Of a DNA stretch of 64,000 nt, positions 1 through 7,347 are shown in pieces. Location of the stretch: contig JAFARO010000014.1 in NCBI GenBank assembly GCA_019245415.1, positions 169,569 to 233,568 on the forward strand, given 5' to 3'. Every line of letters starts with the position of its first letter. Position 1 is the stretch's first letter. The translations under genes and the position numbers were made by a program. The notes below the pieces were generated by a model that worked only from the letters and a program-made list of their open reading frames with translations, did no database searches and was not told where the DNA came from. Source of the DNA: Alphaproteobacteria bacterium. Lineage in GTDB: Bacteria > Pseudomonadota > Alphaproteobacteria > Micropepsales > Micropepsaceae.

Positions 1-1
1 C

Positions 2-481
2 GGGCAACTTGAGACAATTCTCAAGGCCGCCGCGCGCGTGCCCGATCACGGCAAGCTGTTTCCTTGGCGCTTCATCGTCTTCGAAGGCGAGGCGCGCGCG
101 CGTTTCGGCGACATCCTGGCCGCCTGCCTGCCCGCGGCCGAAGCGACGGACGAGCGGCGCGCCATCGAGCGCGGCCGCTTCCTGCGCGCGCCGGTGGCGG
201 TCGGCGTGATCAGCCGCGTGCGCGAAGGCATTCCGATCCCGGTCTGGGAGCAGCAGCTTTCCGCCGGCGCGGCGTGCCAGACCCTGCTGATCGCCGCCAC
301 CGCGATGGGCTTCGTCGCCAACTGGATCACCGAATGGGCGGCATACGATCCTTGCGTGGCGCAGCACCTCGATCTGCAGCAGGGCGAGCGCGTCGCGGGT
401 TTCATTTATATCGGCCGTCCCGCCCAACCTCTCGAAGAGCGCGTGCGCCCGGAGATGGACAAGATCGTGCGCTGGTTCTGA
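2..481 (+). CDS. Nitroreductase-family protein, 5' end cut by window
   Basis: The open frame runs into the left edge, so the start is outside. The visible 159 residues match the FMN-dependent nitroreductase family (YdjA-like small type). The N-terminal stretch reads AARVPDHGKLFPWRF, the family's FMN-contact region, and the end reads GFIYIGRP followed by a short C-terminal helix, as is usual for this subgroup. Such enzymes reduce nitro or quinone compounds with NAD(P)H in the cytoplasm. The true substrate cannot be told from sequence. Probably only some 25-30 residues are missing. The next gene is on the opposite strand and converges on it with a 5-nt gap. Confidence 0.85.
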   Translation, partial: GQLETILKAAARVPDHGKLFPWRFIVFEGEARARFGDILAACLPAAEATDERRAIERGRFLRAPVAVGVISRVREGIPIPVWEQQLSAGAACQTLLIAATAMGFVANWITEWAAYDPCVAQHLDLQQGERVAGFIYIGRPAQPLEERVRPEMDKIVRWF

Positions 482-486
482 CGCTG

Positions 487-1266
487 CTACGGCACCGTTT
501 GCGCCCACTCGAGCAACAGGGCGTCGGCGGGGTCGGCGCGCAGCGCCTGCGCGAAAGACTCCCAGTTCGCGACGCGAAGGCGATAGTCCGGCTCGTTGTC
601 CTGCCGCGGAATATCGTCCGGCTCGGCGACGACGCCGAGCGGCGGCAAACCGCACGCTTCGAGCAAGGGCAGGATCGCCTCCAATGTCTGGCGACCGGTC
701 CGGCCCTCGATATGCCTTTCGTAGGATAGTTCCGCAAATGGTTTGCCGCGCTCGACAAGAGCCGTCCGCATCTTCTTAAACCAGCCCTTGTGCCACTTCG
801 CCCAGCCGACGAACGATTCCGGCGAAAGCTCCGGCTTGATGGCAGTCGTATCGATGCCGCGATGCTTGCCGACGATTTGCGCCTTTTCTTGCGAAATGAA
901 GCAATCGATCGGCCGGCGCCGCAGTATCGCGTAAGCGATATCGTCGGCGGCCAACAACGCCTGCAGGCCCTCGCGCTCCAGATGTCCGGGGAAGACCTTG
1001 AACGCGAGGATGCGCTTGCGCCGCACTCCCTGCAGCGCATTCAGGGTCGCGAGCGGGTTCTGCCTGCGCCAGGCGATATAGGCCTCGGCATCGTGCACGG
1101 CGCCGTTCGAAGCGGCCGCCAGCGCCTCGACTTCCCGGGGCGCGAGGTCGCCGCGGGCATGAGGATGAAAGAGCTCCGATTTGGTGTTGAGGCCCGTGCT
1201 GTTGAGGATGCGGTTCAGCCGGGTCGAACCGGTGCGCGCAGCCGCGAGGATACAGAGAAATCGCAT
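487..1266 (-). CDS. Sulfotransferase-family protein
   Basis: A 259-residue protein starting MRFLCILAAARTGSTRLNRI. The ARTGSTRLN stretch near residues 10-18 is the 5'-phosphosulfate-binding loop of PAPS-dependent sulfotransferases, and RRRPIDCFISQ around residues 117-127 fits the second, 3'-phosphate-binding motif (R...S). The middle and C-terminal parts (LSYERHIEG, then VANWESF) fit the Stf0/NodH-like bacterial group, which sulfates glycolipids or carbohydrates. The acceptor is unknown. It is transcribed away from the KAS III-like gene, and the 120-nt divergent gap must contain both promoters. Family assignment is good; substrate is not inferable. Confidence 0.75.
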   Translation of the reverse strand: MRFLCILAAARTGSTRLNRILNSTGLNTKSELFHPHARGDLAPREVEALAAASNGAVHDAEAYIAWRRQNPLATLNALQGVRRKRILAFKVFPGHLEREGLQALLAADDIAYAILRRRPIDCFISQEKAQIVGKHRGIDTTAIKPELSPESFVGWAKWHKGWFKKMRTALVERGKPFAELSYERHIEGRTGRQTLEAILPLLEACGLPPLGVVAEPDDIPRQDNEPDYRLRVANWESFAQALRADPADALLLEWAQTVP

Positions 1267-1386
1267 GCAGACGATGCTTCCAGTTCCCGGTCATAGCGCA
1301 CAAGCCAGCGATGCCGCGCAAGCCCGCCGCTTGCCTTTTGCCCTCCCCTGGTAAAGAATCTCCCCGTCGAAACAAGGGGATGGGGC

Positions 1387-2511
1387 GTGTCTCACTTGGC
1401 CCTGACGGGCACAGGTCTGTGCGTGCCGGAACAGTCCGTCTCGAACGAGGAGCTCGTCGCCTCGTTCAACGAGTATGTGCGCCGTTTCAACGCGGAGAAC
1501 GCCGACGCCATCGCGGCCGGCACGGTCGCGGCGCTGATGCCGTCCAGCGTGGAATTCATCTTCAAGGCGTCGGGCATCAAGAACCGCTACGTCGTCGACA
1601 AGAAGGGCGTGCTCGATCCCGAGATCATGTGCCCGCGCATCCCCGAGCGGCCCAACCACCAGGTCTCGGTGCTGGCGGAGATGGCGGTCGCGGCAGCCCA
1701 GGAGGCGATGGAGCGTGCCGGGCGCAGCGCCGGCGAGATCGACGCGGTCATCGTCGGAGCCTCCAACATGCAGCGCGCCTATCCCGCGATGGCGGTGGAG
1801 GTGCAACAGGTCCTGGGCATCGACGGCTTCGGCTTCGACATGAACGTCGCCTGCTCGTCCGCCACGTTCGCGCTGCAGGCCGCTGCCGACATGGTGGCCG
1901 CCGGACATGCGCGCGCCATCCTGGTGTGCAATCCGGAGATCTGCTCGGGGCACCTGAATTTCCGCGACCGCGACAGCCATTTCATCTTCGGCGACGTCGC
2001 CACCGCCTTCATCGTCGAGCGGCGCGAGGACGCGCGTCGCGGCGGCTGGGAGATCCTTTCCACCAGGCTGCTGACCAAATTCTCCAACAACATCCGCAAC
2101 AATTTCGGCTTCCTGAACCGCACCGCGCCCGAGGGCATCGGCAAGCCCGACAAGCTGTTCGTCCAGGAAGGCCGCAAGGTGTTCAAGGAGGTCGTGCCCA
2201 TGGTGTCGGAGATGATCCTCGCGCACCTGGCCGACAACGGGATCGAGGCGTCCGCGCTGAAGCGCATCTGGCTGCATCAGGCCAACCAGGGCATGAACGA
2301 TCTCATCGCGCGCCGCGTGCTGGGCCGCGACCCCGAACCCGGCGAGGCGCCCAATATCCTCGACGAGTTCGCCAACACGAGCTCCGCCGGCTCGGTCGTC
2401 GCCTTCCACCGCCATAACGAAGACTTGAAAGCCGGCGACCTTGGCTTGCTCTGCTCGTTCGGCGCAGGGTATTCCGCCGGCAGCGTCATCCTGAAGAAAT
2501 TCGCCGCGTAA
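1387..2511 (+). CDS. Beta-ketoacyl-ACP synthase III-like (FabH-family) enzyme
   Basis: A 374-residue thiolase-fold enzyme beginning at GTG, preceded by an AAGGGGAT Shine-Dalgarno. The three catalytic residues are visible: Cys156 in NVACSSATF, His297 in WLHQAN and Asn330 in ANTSSAG. It is longer than housekeeping FabH (about 320 residues), because of an N-terminal insertion at about residues 25-90. It therefore resembles the FabH-like enzymes that condense medium-chain acyl-CoA with malonyl-ACP, such as the Pseudomonas PA3286 type. The likely reaction is decarboxylative condensation feeding fatty-acid or lipid synthesis. No acpP, plsX or fab genes adjoin it, so it is probably not the housekeeping FabH. 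The transporter follows after 20 nt and may be co-transcribed. Confidence 0.82.
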   Translation: MSHLALTGTGLCVPEQSVSNEELVASFNEYVRRFNAENADAIAAGTVAALMPSSVEFIFKASGIKNRYVVDKKGVLDPEIMCPRIPERPNHQVSVLAEMAVAAAQEAMERAGRSAGEIDAVIVGASNMQRAYPAMAVEVQQVLGIDGFGFDMNVACSSATFALQAAADMVAAGHARAILVCNPEICSGHLNFRDRDSHFIFGDVATAFIVERREDARRGGWEILSTRLLTKFSNNIRNNFGFLNRTAPEGIGKPDKLFVQEGRKVFKEVVPMVSEMILAHLADNGIEASALKRIWLHQANQGMNDLIARRVLGRDPEPGEAPNILDEFANTSSAGSVVAFHRHNEDLKAGDLGLLCSFGAGYSAGSVILKKFAA

Positions 2512-2531
2512 CGAGCGCATCAGAGGACATC

Positions 2532-3923
2532 ATGGACACCACCGCCGGCGGCGCGCGCAAGAGCCCGTCCTTCATGGGCCACCCGATCGGGCTGGCGTGG
2601 CTCAGCGCGTCGGAATTCTGGGAGCGCTTCGCCTATTACGGCGCCCAGCCGCTGATCGCGCTCTACATCACGCAATACCTCCTCAAGCCCGGCCATGTGG
2701 AGCAGGTGATCGGCTATTCCGCGCTCAAGGGCTTCATTGCGTTCGTATACGGCGCCGGCCTGCAGCCAGAACAGATGGGCATTGCGATCTCCGGCATCTA
2801 TTCGGCGCTGGTCTATCTGACGCCGATCCTGGGCGGCCTGATCGCGGAGCGCTGGCTCGGCCGCACGCCGACCGTCGTCATCGGCGCGGTGGCGATGACT
2901 GTCGGGCAGTTCCTCATGGCGCTGGATTCCGGGTTCGTCCTCGGCCTGGTGCTGCTCGTGCTCGGCGTCGGCTGCTTCAAGGGCAATATCGCCAGCCAAG
3001 TCGGCGATCTCTATTCGCTCGAGGACAAGCGCCGTGCCGACGCCTTCCTCATCTACTTCATGGGCATCCAAATGGCGGCGATCGTCACGCCGCTGGTCTG
3101 CGGCACGCTGGCGCAAAAGGTCGACTGGCATCTGGGTTTCGTCGCGGCCGCGGTGGGCATGACCATCGGGCTGGTCATCTATCTCTTCGGCCGCAAGCAC
3201 TATCCGCCGGAGCCGCTGCACCGCAAGGCCGACGCCGGGGCGCGCCCGAAGCTCACCGCGCGCGACTGGAACGTCATCGCGCTGCTCGTCGTGCTGCTGC
3301 CGGTGCTGGCGCTCTCCACGCTCGGCAATCAGGAAATCCCCGGCGCCTATCTGATCTGGGGCCAGAAGACGTTCCAGACGGTGTTCTTCGGCTTCTCCGT
3401 GCCGATCACCTGGCTGGTCTCGATCGATGCCATCGTCAGCGCCATCCTGATGGGCATCGTCATCGCGTTCTGGCGCTGGTGGGGGCGGCATTGGCGCGAG
3501 CCGTCCGAACTCAGCAAGATCATCCTGGGCACCCTGATCAGCGCGCTGGCGCCGTTCCTTCTTGCCGGCGCCGCGGCGCAGTTCCAGTCGAGCGGCCAGC
3601 CGGTCTCGCTTGCCTGGGCGATCGGCTTCCACGTCGTCAACGACACCGGCTTCTCGATCGCGCTACCGATGGGTATCGCGCTCTATTCGCGCGTCGCGCC
3701 GAAGGGAATGGGCGGCGTGATGATCGCGGTCTATTACGTCAGCATCTTCATGAGCAACTTCATGGTCGGCAAGATCGGCGGCTGGGTGGCGACCATGCCG
3801 GGGACGCAGTTCTGGATGCTGCATACCGCGCTGATGGCGGGCGCCGCGGGGGTGCTCCTTGTCTTCCGGCTGCTATTCGGCAGCCTTCTCGCGCCGCCCT
3901 ACGACAAGCCTATCGCGAATTGA
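2532..3923 (+). CDS. POT/PTR-family proton-coupled oligopeptide transporter
   Basis: A 463-residue polytopic membrane protein. The POT signature E-x-x-E-R-F-x-Y-Y-G occupies residues 28-37, and CFKGNIASQVGDLY near residues 150-163 is the second family signature. Roughly 12-14 hydrophobic helices are apparent. The family imports di- and tripeptides, and some members other small solutes, with protons across the inner membrane. The start ATG has an AGAGGA ribosome site. Glu28, Glu31 and Arg32 of the proton-coupling motif are retained. A good rho-independent terminator follows the stop. Confidence 0.9.
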   Translation: MDTTAGGARKSPSFMGHPIGLAWLSASEFWERFAYYGAQPLIALYITQYLLKPGHVEQVIGYSALKGFIAFVYGAGLQPEQMGIAISGIYSALVYLTPILGGLIAERWLGRTPTVVIGAVAMTVGQFLMALDSGFVLGLVLLVLGVGCFKGNIASQVGDLYSLEDKRRADAFLIYFMGIQMAAIVTPLVCGTLAQKVDWHLGFVAAAVGMTIGLVIYLFGRKHYPPEPLHRKADAGARPKLTARDWNVIALLVVLLPVLALSTLGNQEIPGAYLIWGQKTFQTVFFGFSVPITWLVSIDAIVSAILMGIVIAFWRWWGRHWREPSELSKIILGTLISALAPFLLAGAAAQFQSSGQPVSLAWAIGFHVVNDTGFSIALPMGIALYSRVAPKGMGGVMIAVYYVSIFMSNFMVGKIGGWVATMPGTQFWMLHTALMAGAAGVLLVFRLLFGSLLAPPYDKPIAN

Positions 3924-3942
3924 AGCCTCGTTCCGCGCAAAG

Positions 3943-3971
3943 CTCCGCCGCCGATCGCGGCGAGGTTTTTT
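3943..3971 (+). terminator. Rho-independent terminator after the peptide transporter
   Basis: A stem CGCCGC / GCGGCG (3946-3951 with 3957-3962) with a 5-nt loop is followed by AGG and six T residues at 3966-3971. Confidence 0.75.
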
Positions 3972-4141
3972 CGCGGGCGCTGAAATACGCGCGGATGTTT
4001 GACGAGCTTCTTCTCTCGCTGCGGTCCTTTCGCACCTGTGGGGATTTAGCGGAAATGGGATTTCGACCGTGACGGTTCAAGGGGCGGTGCTGGGCTAAAT
4101 TTCCTGCCAGTGGCTGAATTAGACCACGCCGCGACTCGGCA

Positions 4142-4173
4142 AGTGGTCCATTTTGCCCGAGTGGGTCAATTTG
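4142..4173 (+). repeat. Left copy of 32-bp island-flanking direct repeat
   Basis: These 32 bases recur identically and in the same orientation at 10655-10686. The unit contains two related half-motifs (AGTGGTCCATTTT and AGTGGGTCAATTT), and a degenerate third one (AGTGGCTGAATT) lies just upstream near 4110. Clusters of short related repeats of this kind are typical of IS21-family ends, but no istA/istB is present, so that origin is only an inference. The low-GC island begins immediately to the right. Confidence 0.85.
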
Positions 4174-4178
4174 AGATT

Positions 4179-4592
4179 CTAGCTCCCCGGCCTCTTTCCG
4201 AACGGAAGCTTGGATACGACACCATCCCTCTTTGGAAACAGGTACCGGGCAACAATAACGAACATGCCGATAATATTGACGGTTGTCGTACCAATTGCCG
4301 CGAGTAAAACATTCTCGCTTAGATCAAACCAGTTCCTGGGATAGAGGAATCCTTGCGCTAGGAGAAGCAAGAATATGCCTGCTAACCATGCGGCCATCAG
4401 CCAGAATAAACGTTTCGCATAAAGTTTGCGCTCATCCGCGTCCTGTTTGATCCCGTCAATATGAGCGCGCCATTCCTGAGCCTCTAAGTCTTTTTCCTCT
4501 TCTATGGTCTTCGAGTCAGCAACGGCAGCGGCGGACACCGCCGCAGGTTCTGCGATTGCAGAAATATCAAGTCTATTCGGCGACTGCCCCAC
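4179..4592 (-). CDS. Two-helix membrane protein, putative toxin partner of the Panacea protein
   Basis: A 137-residue protein that I do not recognise by name. The N-terminal half is charged and helical (about residues 28-61, probably cytoplasmic). It is followed by two membrane segments at about 62-83 and 95-117 and a short basic tail. Its start overlaps the end of the upstream Panacea-domain gene by 20 nt on the same strand, so the two are almost certainly co-transcribed and translationally coupled. Panacea (PanA) antitoxins are known to pair with varied toxins, including small membrane-disrupting ones. A toxin role is therefore a reasonable inference from context, not from any motif in this protein. 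Confidence 0.6.
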   Translation of the reverse strand: MGQSPNRLDISAIAEPAAVSAAAVADSKTIEEEKDLEAQEWRAHIDGIKQDADERKLYAKRLFWLMAAWLAGIFLLLLAQGFLYPRNWFDLSENVLLAAIGTTTVNIIGMFVIVARYLFPKRDGVVSKLPFGKRPGS

Positions 4593-5103
4593 GCTGCCTC
4601 TTCGCGTCGAACTCTTCTTTGATGAAACTGTCGGGGATATCTACATTCCTGTTTCCGCCAGCGGCTTTGTAGGCTTTGTCCCATGCTCCGTTGGGGACAT
4701 GACTCAGGTTGGATAGGTAGACGGCACTTTTGCTTCCGTAGACTGTCCAAATTTGTTCCAAGAATTCTTGGATTTCTGGTTCGTTATCCACATGGGGTTC
4801 AACAATCTTCGCGTTCAAAATTGTTTTTGGTGTCACGCCGGAATAATCCAAATCCCATGCGCGGCCTGCGATCGGACCTCGTCCGAAATTCTTAAATTCG
4901 TGATAGATCGACGGAATCACTGGACCGTAGTTCCAAGCCTGAGGATGCTCGGTAATCAGCGGTTGGTTTGCCAGTGATAGATACCAACCGTGAGCAAAAT
5001 AGATAAGCTTTTGCAGCTTCATCGGGTCCAACTTGACCCCGTCTTGATCTGCGCGGTCCAGAAACCAGTTGGCTATCGCTGCGGTGTTGTAGGGGGCGGC
5101 CAT
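4573..5103 (-). CDS. Panacea-domain (SocA-like, DUF4065) antitoxin candidate
   Basis: I place the start at the ATG at 5103 (MAAPYNTAAIANWFLDRA, 176 residues) rather than the ATG at 5166, which lies inside the divergent operator. The domain signature is clear: MKLQKLIYFAHGWYL, then a W-N-Y-G-P-V-I-P segment and YHEFKNFGRGPI. This is the SocA/Panacea fold, found in the Caulobacter SocA proteolytic adaptor and in hyper-promiscuous PanA antitoxins. Its likely role is to neutralise the protein encoded by the overlapping downstream gene. It is transcribed divergently from the Phd-type gene, and the shared 107 bp carries a palindromic operator that may control both. Confidence 0.8.
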   Translation of the reverse strand: MAAPYNTAAIANWFLDRADQDGVKLDPMKLQKLIYFAHGWYLSLANQPLITEHPQAWNYGPVIPSIYHEFKNFGRGPIAGRAWDLDYSGVTPKTILNAKIVEPHVDNEPEIQEFLEQIWTVYGSKSAVYLSNLSHVPNGAWDKAYKAAGGNRNVDIPDSFIKEEFDAKRQRGAVAE

Positions 5104-5147
5104 ACGTTCCAATATCGTTTTTATCGCAGAAAATTCAAATGCCTCCC

Positions 5148-5176
5148 TTGACACCGTTTTGTACATATTGTATAAA
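5148..5176 (+). promoter_or_regulatory. Sigma-70 promoter with YefM/Phd-type operator
   Basis: TTGACA at 5148-5153 and TATAAA at 5171-5176 are separated by exactly 17 nt. The interval 5159-5175 is a palindrome of form TT-x-TACA-TAT-TGTA-x-AA that includes TGTACA, the core known from the E. coli yefM-yoeB operator. It overlaps the -10 box, so binding of the Phd-type antitoxin would block this promoter. Confidence 0.75.
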
Positions 5177-5210
5177 CTGGCGTCCCAACCTTCACCAAGG
5201 GGGTTTCAAG

Positions 5211-5477
5211 TTGCCTGAGAAAATCTCGACCGCGAAGGCCCGTGACCAATTCGCGGAAGTGATCAATCAAGTCACATATCGAGGCGTTCGGATCGTGCTT
5301 ACCAAGCACGATAAGGAAGTTGCCGCGGTCGTTCCTATTGCCGATCTGGAGAAATTGGCGCTTCTCGAACAATCAATGGACCTAGAAGAGGCAAAGGATT
5401 CGCTACAGGAAGCCGAGGCCAATGGCGGGATGATCTCTCTCGCTCAGCTCAGGGCAAAATTGGCCGCAAAAAAATAA
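5211..5477 (+). CDS. Phd/YefM-family antitoxin
   Basis: An 88-residue protein. The start is TTG at 5211, chosen because AAGGGGG lies 7 nt upstream and because the family N-terminus (PEKISTAKARDQFAEVINQV) begins there; an upstream ATG at 5139 would place the promoter inside the gene. Residues 1-55 form the Phd/YefM DNA-binding fold, with VPIADLEKL closing it. The acidic C-terminal half (EEAKDSLQEAEANGG) is the usual toxin-binding helix. It should neutralise the RelE/ParE-like protein encoded 52 nt downstream and autorepress the promoter at 5148-5176. Confidence 0.88.
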   Translation: MPEKISTAKARDQFAEVINQVTYRGVRIVLTKHDKEVAAVVPIADLEKLALLEQSMDLEEAKDSLQEAEANGGMISLAQLRAKLAAKK

Positions 5478-5529
5478 TGTTGGACCGGGGAAGCACGATC
5501 TAAAACCAATCTCCACATAGGGGGCAGAT

Positions 5530-5877
5530 TTGTCGAAACGGTATTTGGTGCAGATTACGCCGCGTGCCCAAAAGCAGATCAAGAAACTCGCCCCTTCCGT
5601 GCTTCCCCACGTCCTCGACTGTCTGGAGAGACTGCAAACGGACGCGCATCCAACGGGCGTCGAAAAGCTAAATCAAGACCCGAATTTTTGGCGTATCAAA
5701 GCAGGCCAAGCGCATCGCGTGGTCTACACGATACTTGAAGAACGGTCGGCAATCGTGATCGCTCTTGTGAGCCCGCGCCGTGAGGTCTATCGCGAGGTTG
5801 CCAACTTGAACCATGCACAATTGATCCGACTCGCAATGAACGAGAATTACCTTCAGGCGAGCAGCGCCAGGCATTAG
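5530..5877 (+). CDS. RelE/ParE-family toxin
   Basis: A 115-residue protein starting at TTG with a strong AGGGGGC ribosome site. The fold signature is the N-terminal PRAQKQIKKLAPSV helix, LNQDPNFWRIKAGQAHRVVYTI in the central sheet and ALVSPRREVYR near the end. This is typical of RelE-type mRNA interferases, which cleave mRNA in the ribosomal A site. It lies 52 nt after the antitoxin and probably shares its promoter. The tail after about residue 90 (NLNHAQLIRLAMNENYLQA) is longer than in E. coli RelE (95 residues). RelE rather than ParE activity is likely but not proven. Confidence 0.85.
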   Translation: MSKRYLVQITPRAQKQIKKLAPSVLPHVLDCLERLQTDAHPTGVEKLNQDPNFWRIKAGQAHRVVYTILEERSAIVIALVSPRREVYREVANLNHAQLIRLAMNENYLQASSARH

Positions 5878-6016
5878 AAGCCGTGGTGCATCATTCCGCG
5901 ACCAAAACGTAACCGCCTCCGAGGTCGTAAGCGCAAGTATCGGACCGTCCCGCTATTCGAATATGCCGGGATCGCTCTTGCACGCGAATACGCTGATTAC
6001 CCACTCGCGGGGCCGC

Positions 6017-6247
6017 TCAGGTGGCCTTGAGCTTCGCGATGAGCCGCTTGAAGTGCTCCGCTCGTTCCTCGGCCAATTTCAGCACTGCCTTCTCCCAGCC
6101 CTTCGGCGGAGTTCGGTATGAGACCGTCCCCTCTGCCCGACGCGCCTGCCGGATCGTCGCCACAGAGCATCCCAGGGCATCCGCCAGCTCTTCGTGGGTT
6201 ACGACCTCAAACAGCTTGTCTGTGGCATCCCGAAAATTAATCGACAT
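6017..6247 (-). CDS. Small helix-turn-helix protein
   Basis: I chose the ATG at 6247 because GAGGTGG lies 8 nt upstream; 76 residues result. Residues 17-36 (VTHEELADALGCSVATIRQA) form a clear helix-turn-helix, followed by a basic region and a C-terminal helix (LKLAEERAEHFKRLIAKLK). It is probably a local transcriptional repressor. It diverges from the small gene at 6321 and the intergenic region has a perfect 8-bp inverted repeat that may be its operator. I do not recognise a named family. Confidence 0.7.
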   Translation of the reverse strand: MSINFRDATDKLFEVVTHEELADALGCSVATIRQARRAEGTVSYRTPPKGWEKAVLKLAEERAEHFKRLIAKLKAT

Positions 6248-6250
6248 TTT

Positions 6251-6300
6251 TGTATCCACCTCGCTTGACATGCGAAGAAGTGTCCCATATACTGGATACA
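6251..6300 (+). promoter_or_regulatory. Divergent promoter region with inverted repeat
   Basis: TTGACA at 6265-6270 and TATACT at 6288-6293, spaced 17 nt, form a near-consensus promoter for the plus-strand small ORF. TGTATCCA at 6251-6258 and its reverse complement TGGATACA at 6293-6300 bracket it. The right arm touches the -10 box and the left arm lies just in front of the HTH gene start, so a regulator bound there could control both directions. Confidence 0.65.
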
Positions 6301-6320
6301 CGATCAAGAGGGAGGTAGCC

Positions 6321-6548
6321 ATGAAGCTTAGGAGAAGAAAGGAAGCCCAAGCCGAGCTAGCCGGTCGGTTTGGGCAGGATGAACCCGGCCAGAGACTAAC
6401 CGGGAAGCTCCGGGACGTAGGAAAACCCGGGGCTTCCATTCTCAAGATCGAGCCGTGCCGTGAACGTACTCCCGATGGAAAAGAAGGCCGCTGTCATCGC
6501 AGCAATATGCGAGGGCGTATCGATCCGAGCGACCTCCCGCCTCCATGA
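6321..6548 (+). CDS. Small basic ORF, possibly truncated by the transposase insertion
   Basis: A 75-codon frame with a strong ribosome site (GAGGGAGGT) behind the consensus promoter at 6265-6293. The first 45 residues are highly charged (MKLRRRKEAQAELAGRF). The rest overlaps the start of the transposase gene (6460) in another frame and looks like read-through into the element (Cys, Arg and Pro rich), so the original 3' end has probably been lost. I do not recognise it. Its position opposite an HTH gene suggests a control module such as a toxin-antitoxin or phage-type switch, but this is speculation. Confidence 0.45.
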   Translation: MKLRRRKEAQAELAGRFGQDEPGQRLTGKLRDVGKPGASILKIEPCRERTPDGKEGRCHRSNMRGRIDPSDLPPP

Positions 6549-7347
6549 TGTACACAAGAACACCATCCTGAGCCTCGGGCTCAAAGTGGGCCAGGGCTGT
6601 ACTGCGGTGCATGGCAAGCTGATGAAAAATCTTCAAATTGGCCGCATCGAATTGGACGAAGTATGGTCCTTCGTGGCGAAGAAAAAAAAGAACGTCACCG
6701 AAAACGATCCCGACACAGTAGGGGATCAATTCATCTACCTTGCGATAGACTCGACGGGCAAAGCAATTATTTCGTGGCTGGTCGGCAAGCGGAATGCTCG
6801 CAACACACTCCGGTTTGTGGAGGATGTCCGTTATCGCGTCCTTGGAGAGCCCGAGTTTAGCACCGATGGCTATCAGCCGTACCCCAAGGCTCTTGAACTC
6901 GTATTTGACAATGCGCCCCACGGAATTGTGGACAAGCAAATGGTCGTAGTCGCTGGTGGCCCTGACAGCGAGCACTACTACGCAAAGGAGACGCTGGTGA
7001 AAGTTGAGCGCACCGCCGTTCGAGGGGCGCCGGCGCATATCTCGACAAGCTTCATCGAGCGCCAGAACCTCACACTACGGCAATCATCGCGGCGTCTAAC
7101 TCGATTAAGCAGCGGCTTTTCAAAGAAGTACGAAAACCATTGCGCTGCAATCGCGCTTTACGCGACGCACTACAACTTTTGCCGAGTTCACGAAACGCTT
7201 CGCATTACACCCGCGATGCACTTGGGTGTAACGGACCATGTCTGGAGCATTTCCGAATTGATTGGCGCGGCTCTGGACGGGGAGATTCAAACCCGAGTGG
7301 AACGTGAAAAATCGCGCTTCCGCGTCATACAAGGGGGGCGCATCTAG
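6460..7347 (+). CDS. IS1-family-like DDE transposase
   Basis: A 295-residue protein from a GTG start. The N-terminal zinc/HTH part is compact (MEKKAAVIAAICEGVSIRATSRL). The catalytic core shows the IS1-type DDE: Asp in RIELDEVWSFVAKKK, Asp in FSTDGYQPYPKAL and Glu in STSFIERQNLTLR, followed by the HYNFCRVHETLR block and VTDHVW. Related single-ORF genes are common in alphaproteobacteria. No convincing terminal inverted repeats were found: the stop codon overlaps the stop of the convergent restriction gene by 2 nt, leaving no room for a right end outside coding sequence. It may be a degraded or domesticated element. Confidence 0.85.
   Translation: MNVLPMEKKAAVIAAICEGVSIRATSRLHDVHKNTILSLGLKVGQGCTAVHGKLMKNLQIGRIELDEVWSFVAKKKKNVTENDPDTVGDQFIYLAIDSTGKAIISWLVGKRNARNTLRFVEDVRYRVLGEPEFSTDGYQPYPKALELVFDNAPHGIVDKQMVVVAGGPDSEHYYAKETLVKVERTAVRGAPAHISTSFIERQNLTLRQSSRRLTRLSSGFSKKYENHCAAIALYATHYNFCRVHETLRITPAMHLGVTDHVWSISELIGAALDGEIQTRVEREKSRFRVIQGGRI

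Noticed and set aside
1291..2520. 409-codon minus-strand frame opposite the KAS III-like gene
   Set aside because: High-GC shadow frame. The plus-strand protein has complete catalytic motifs.
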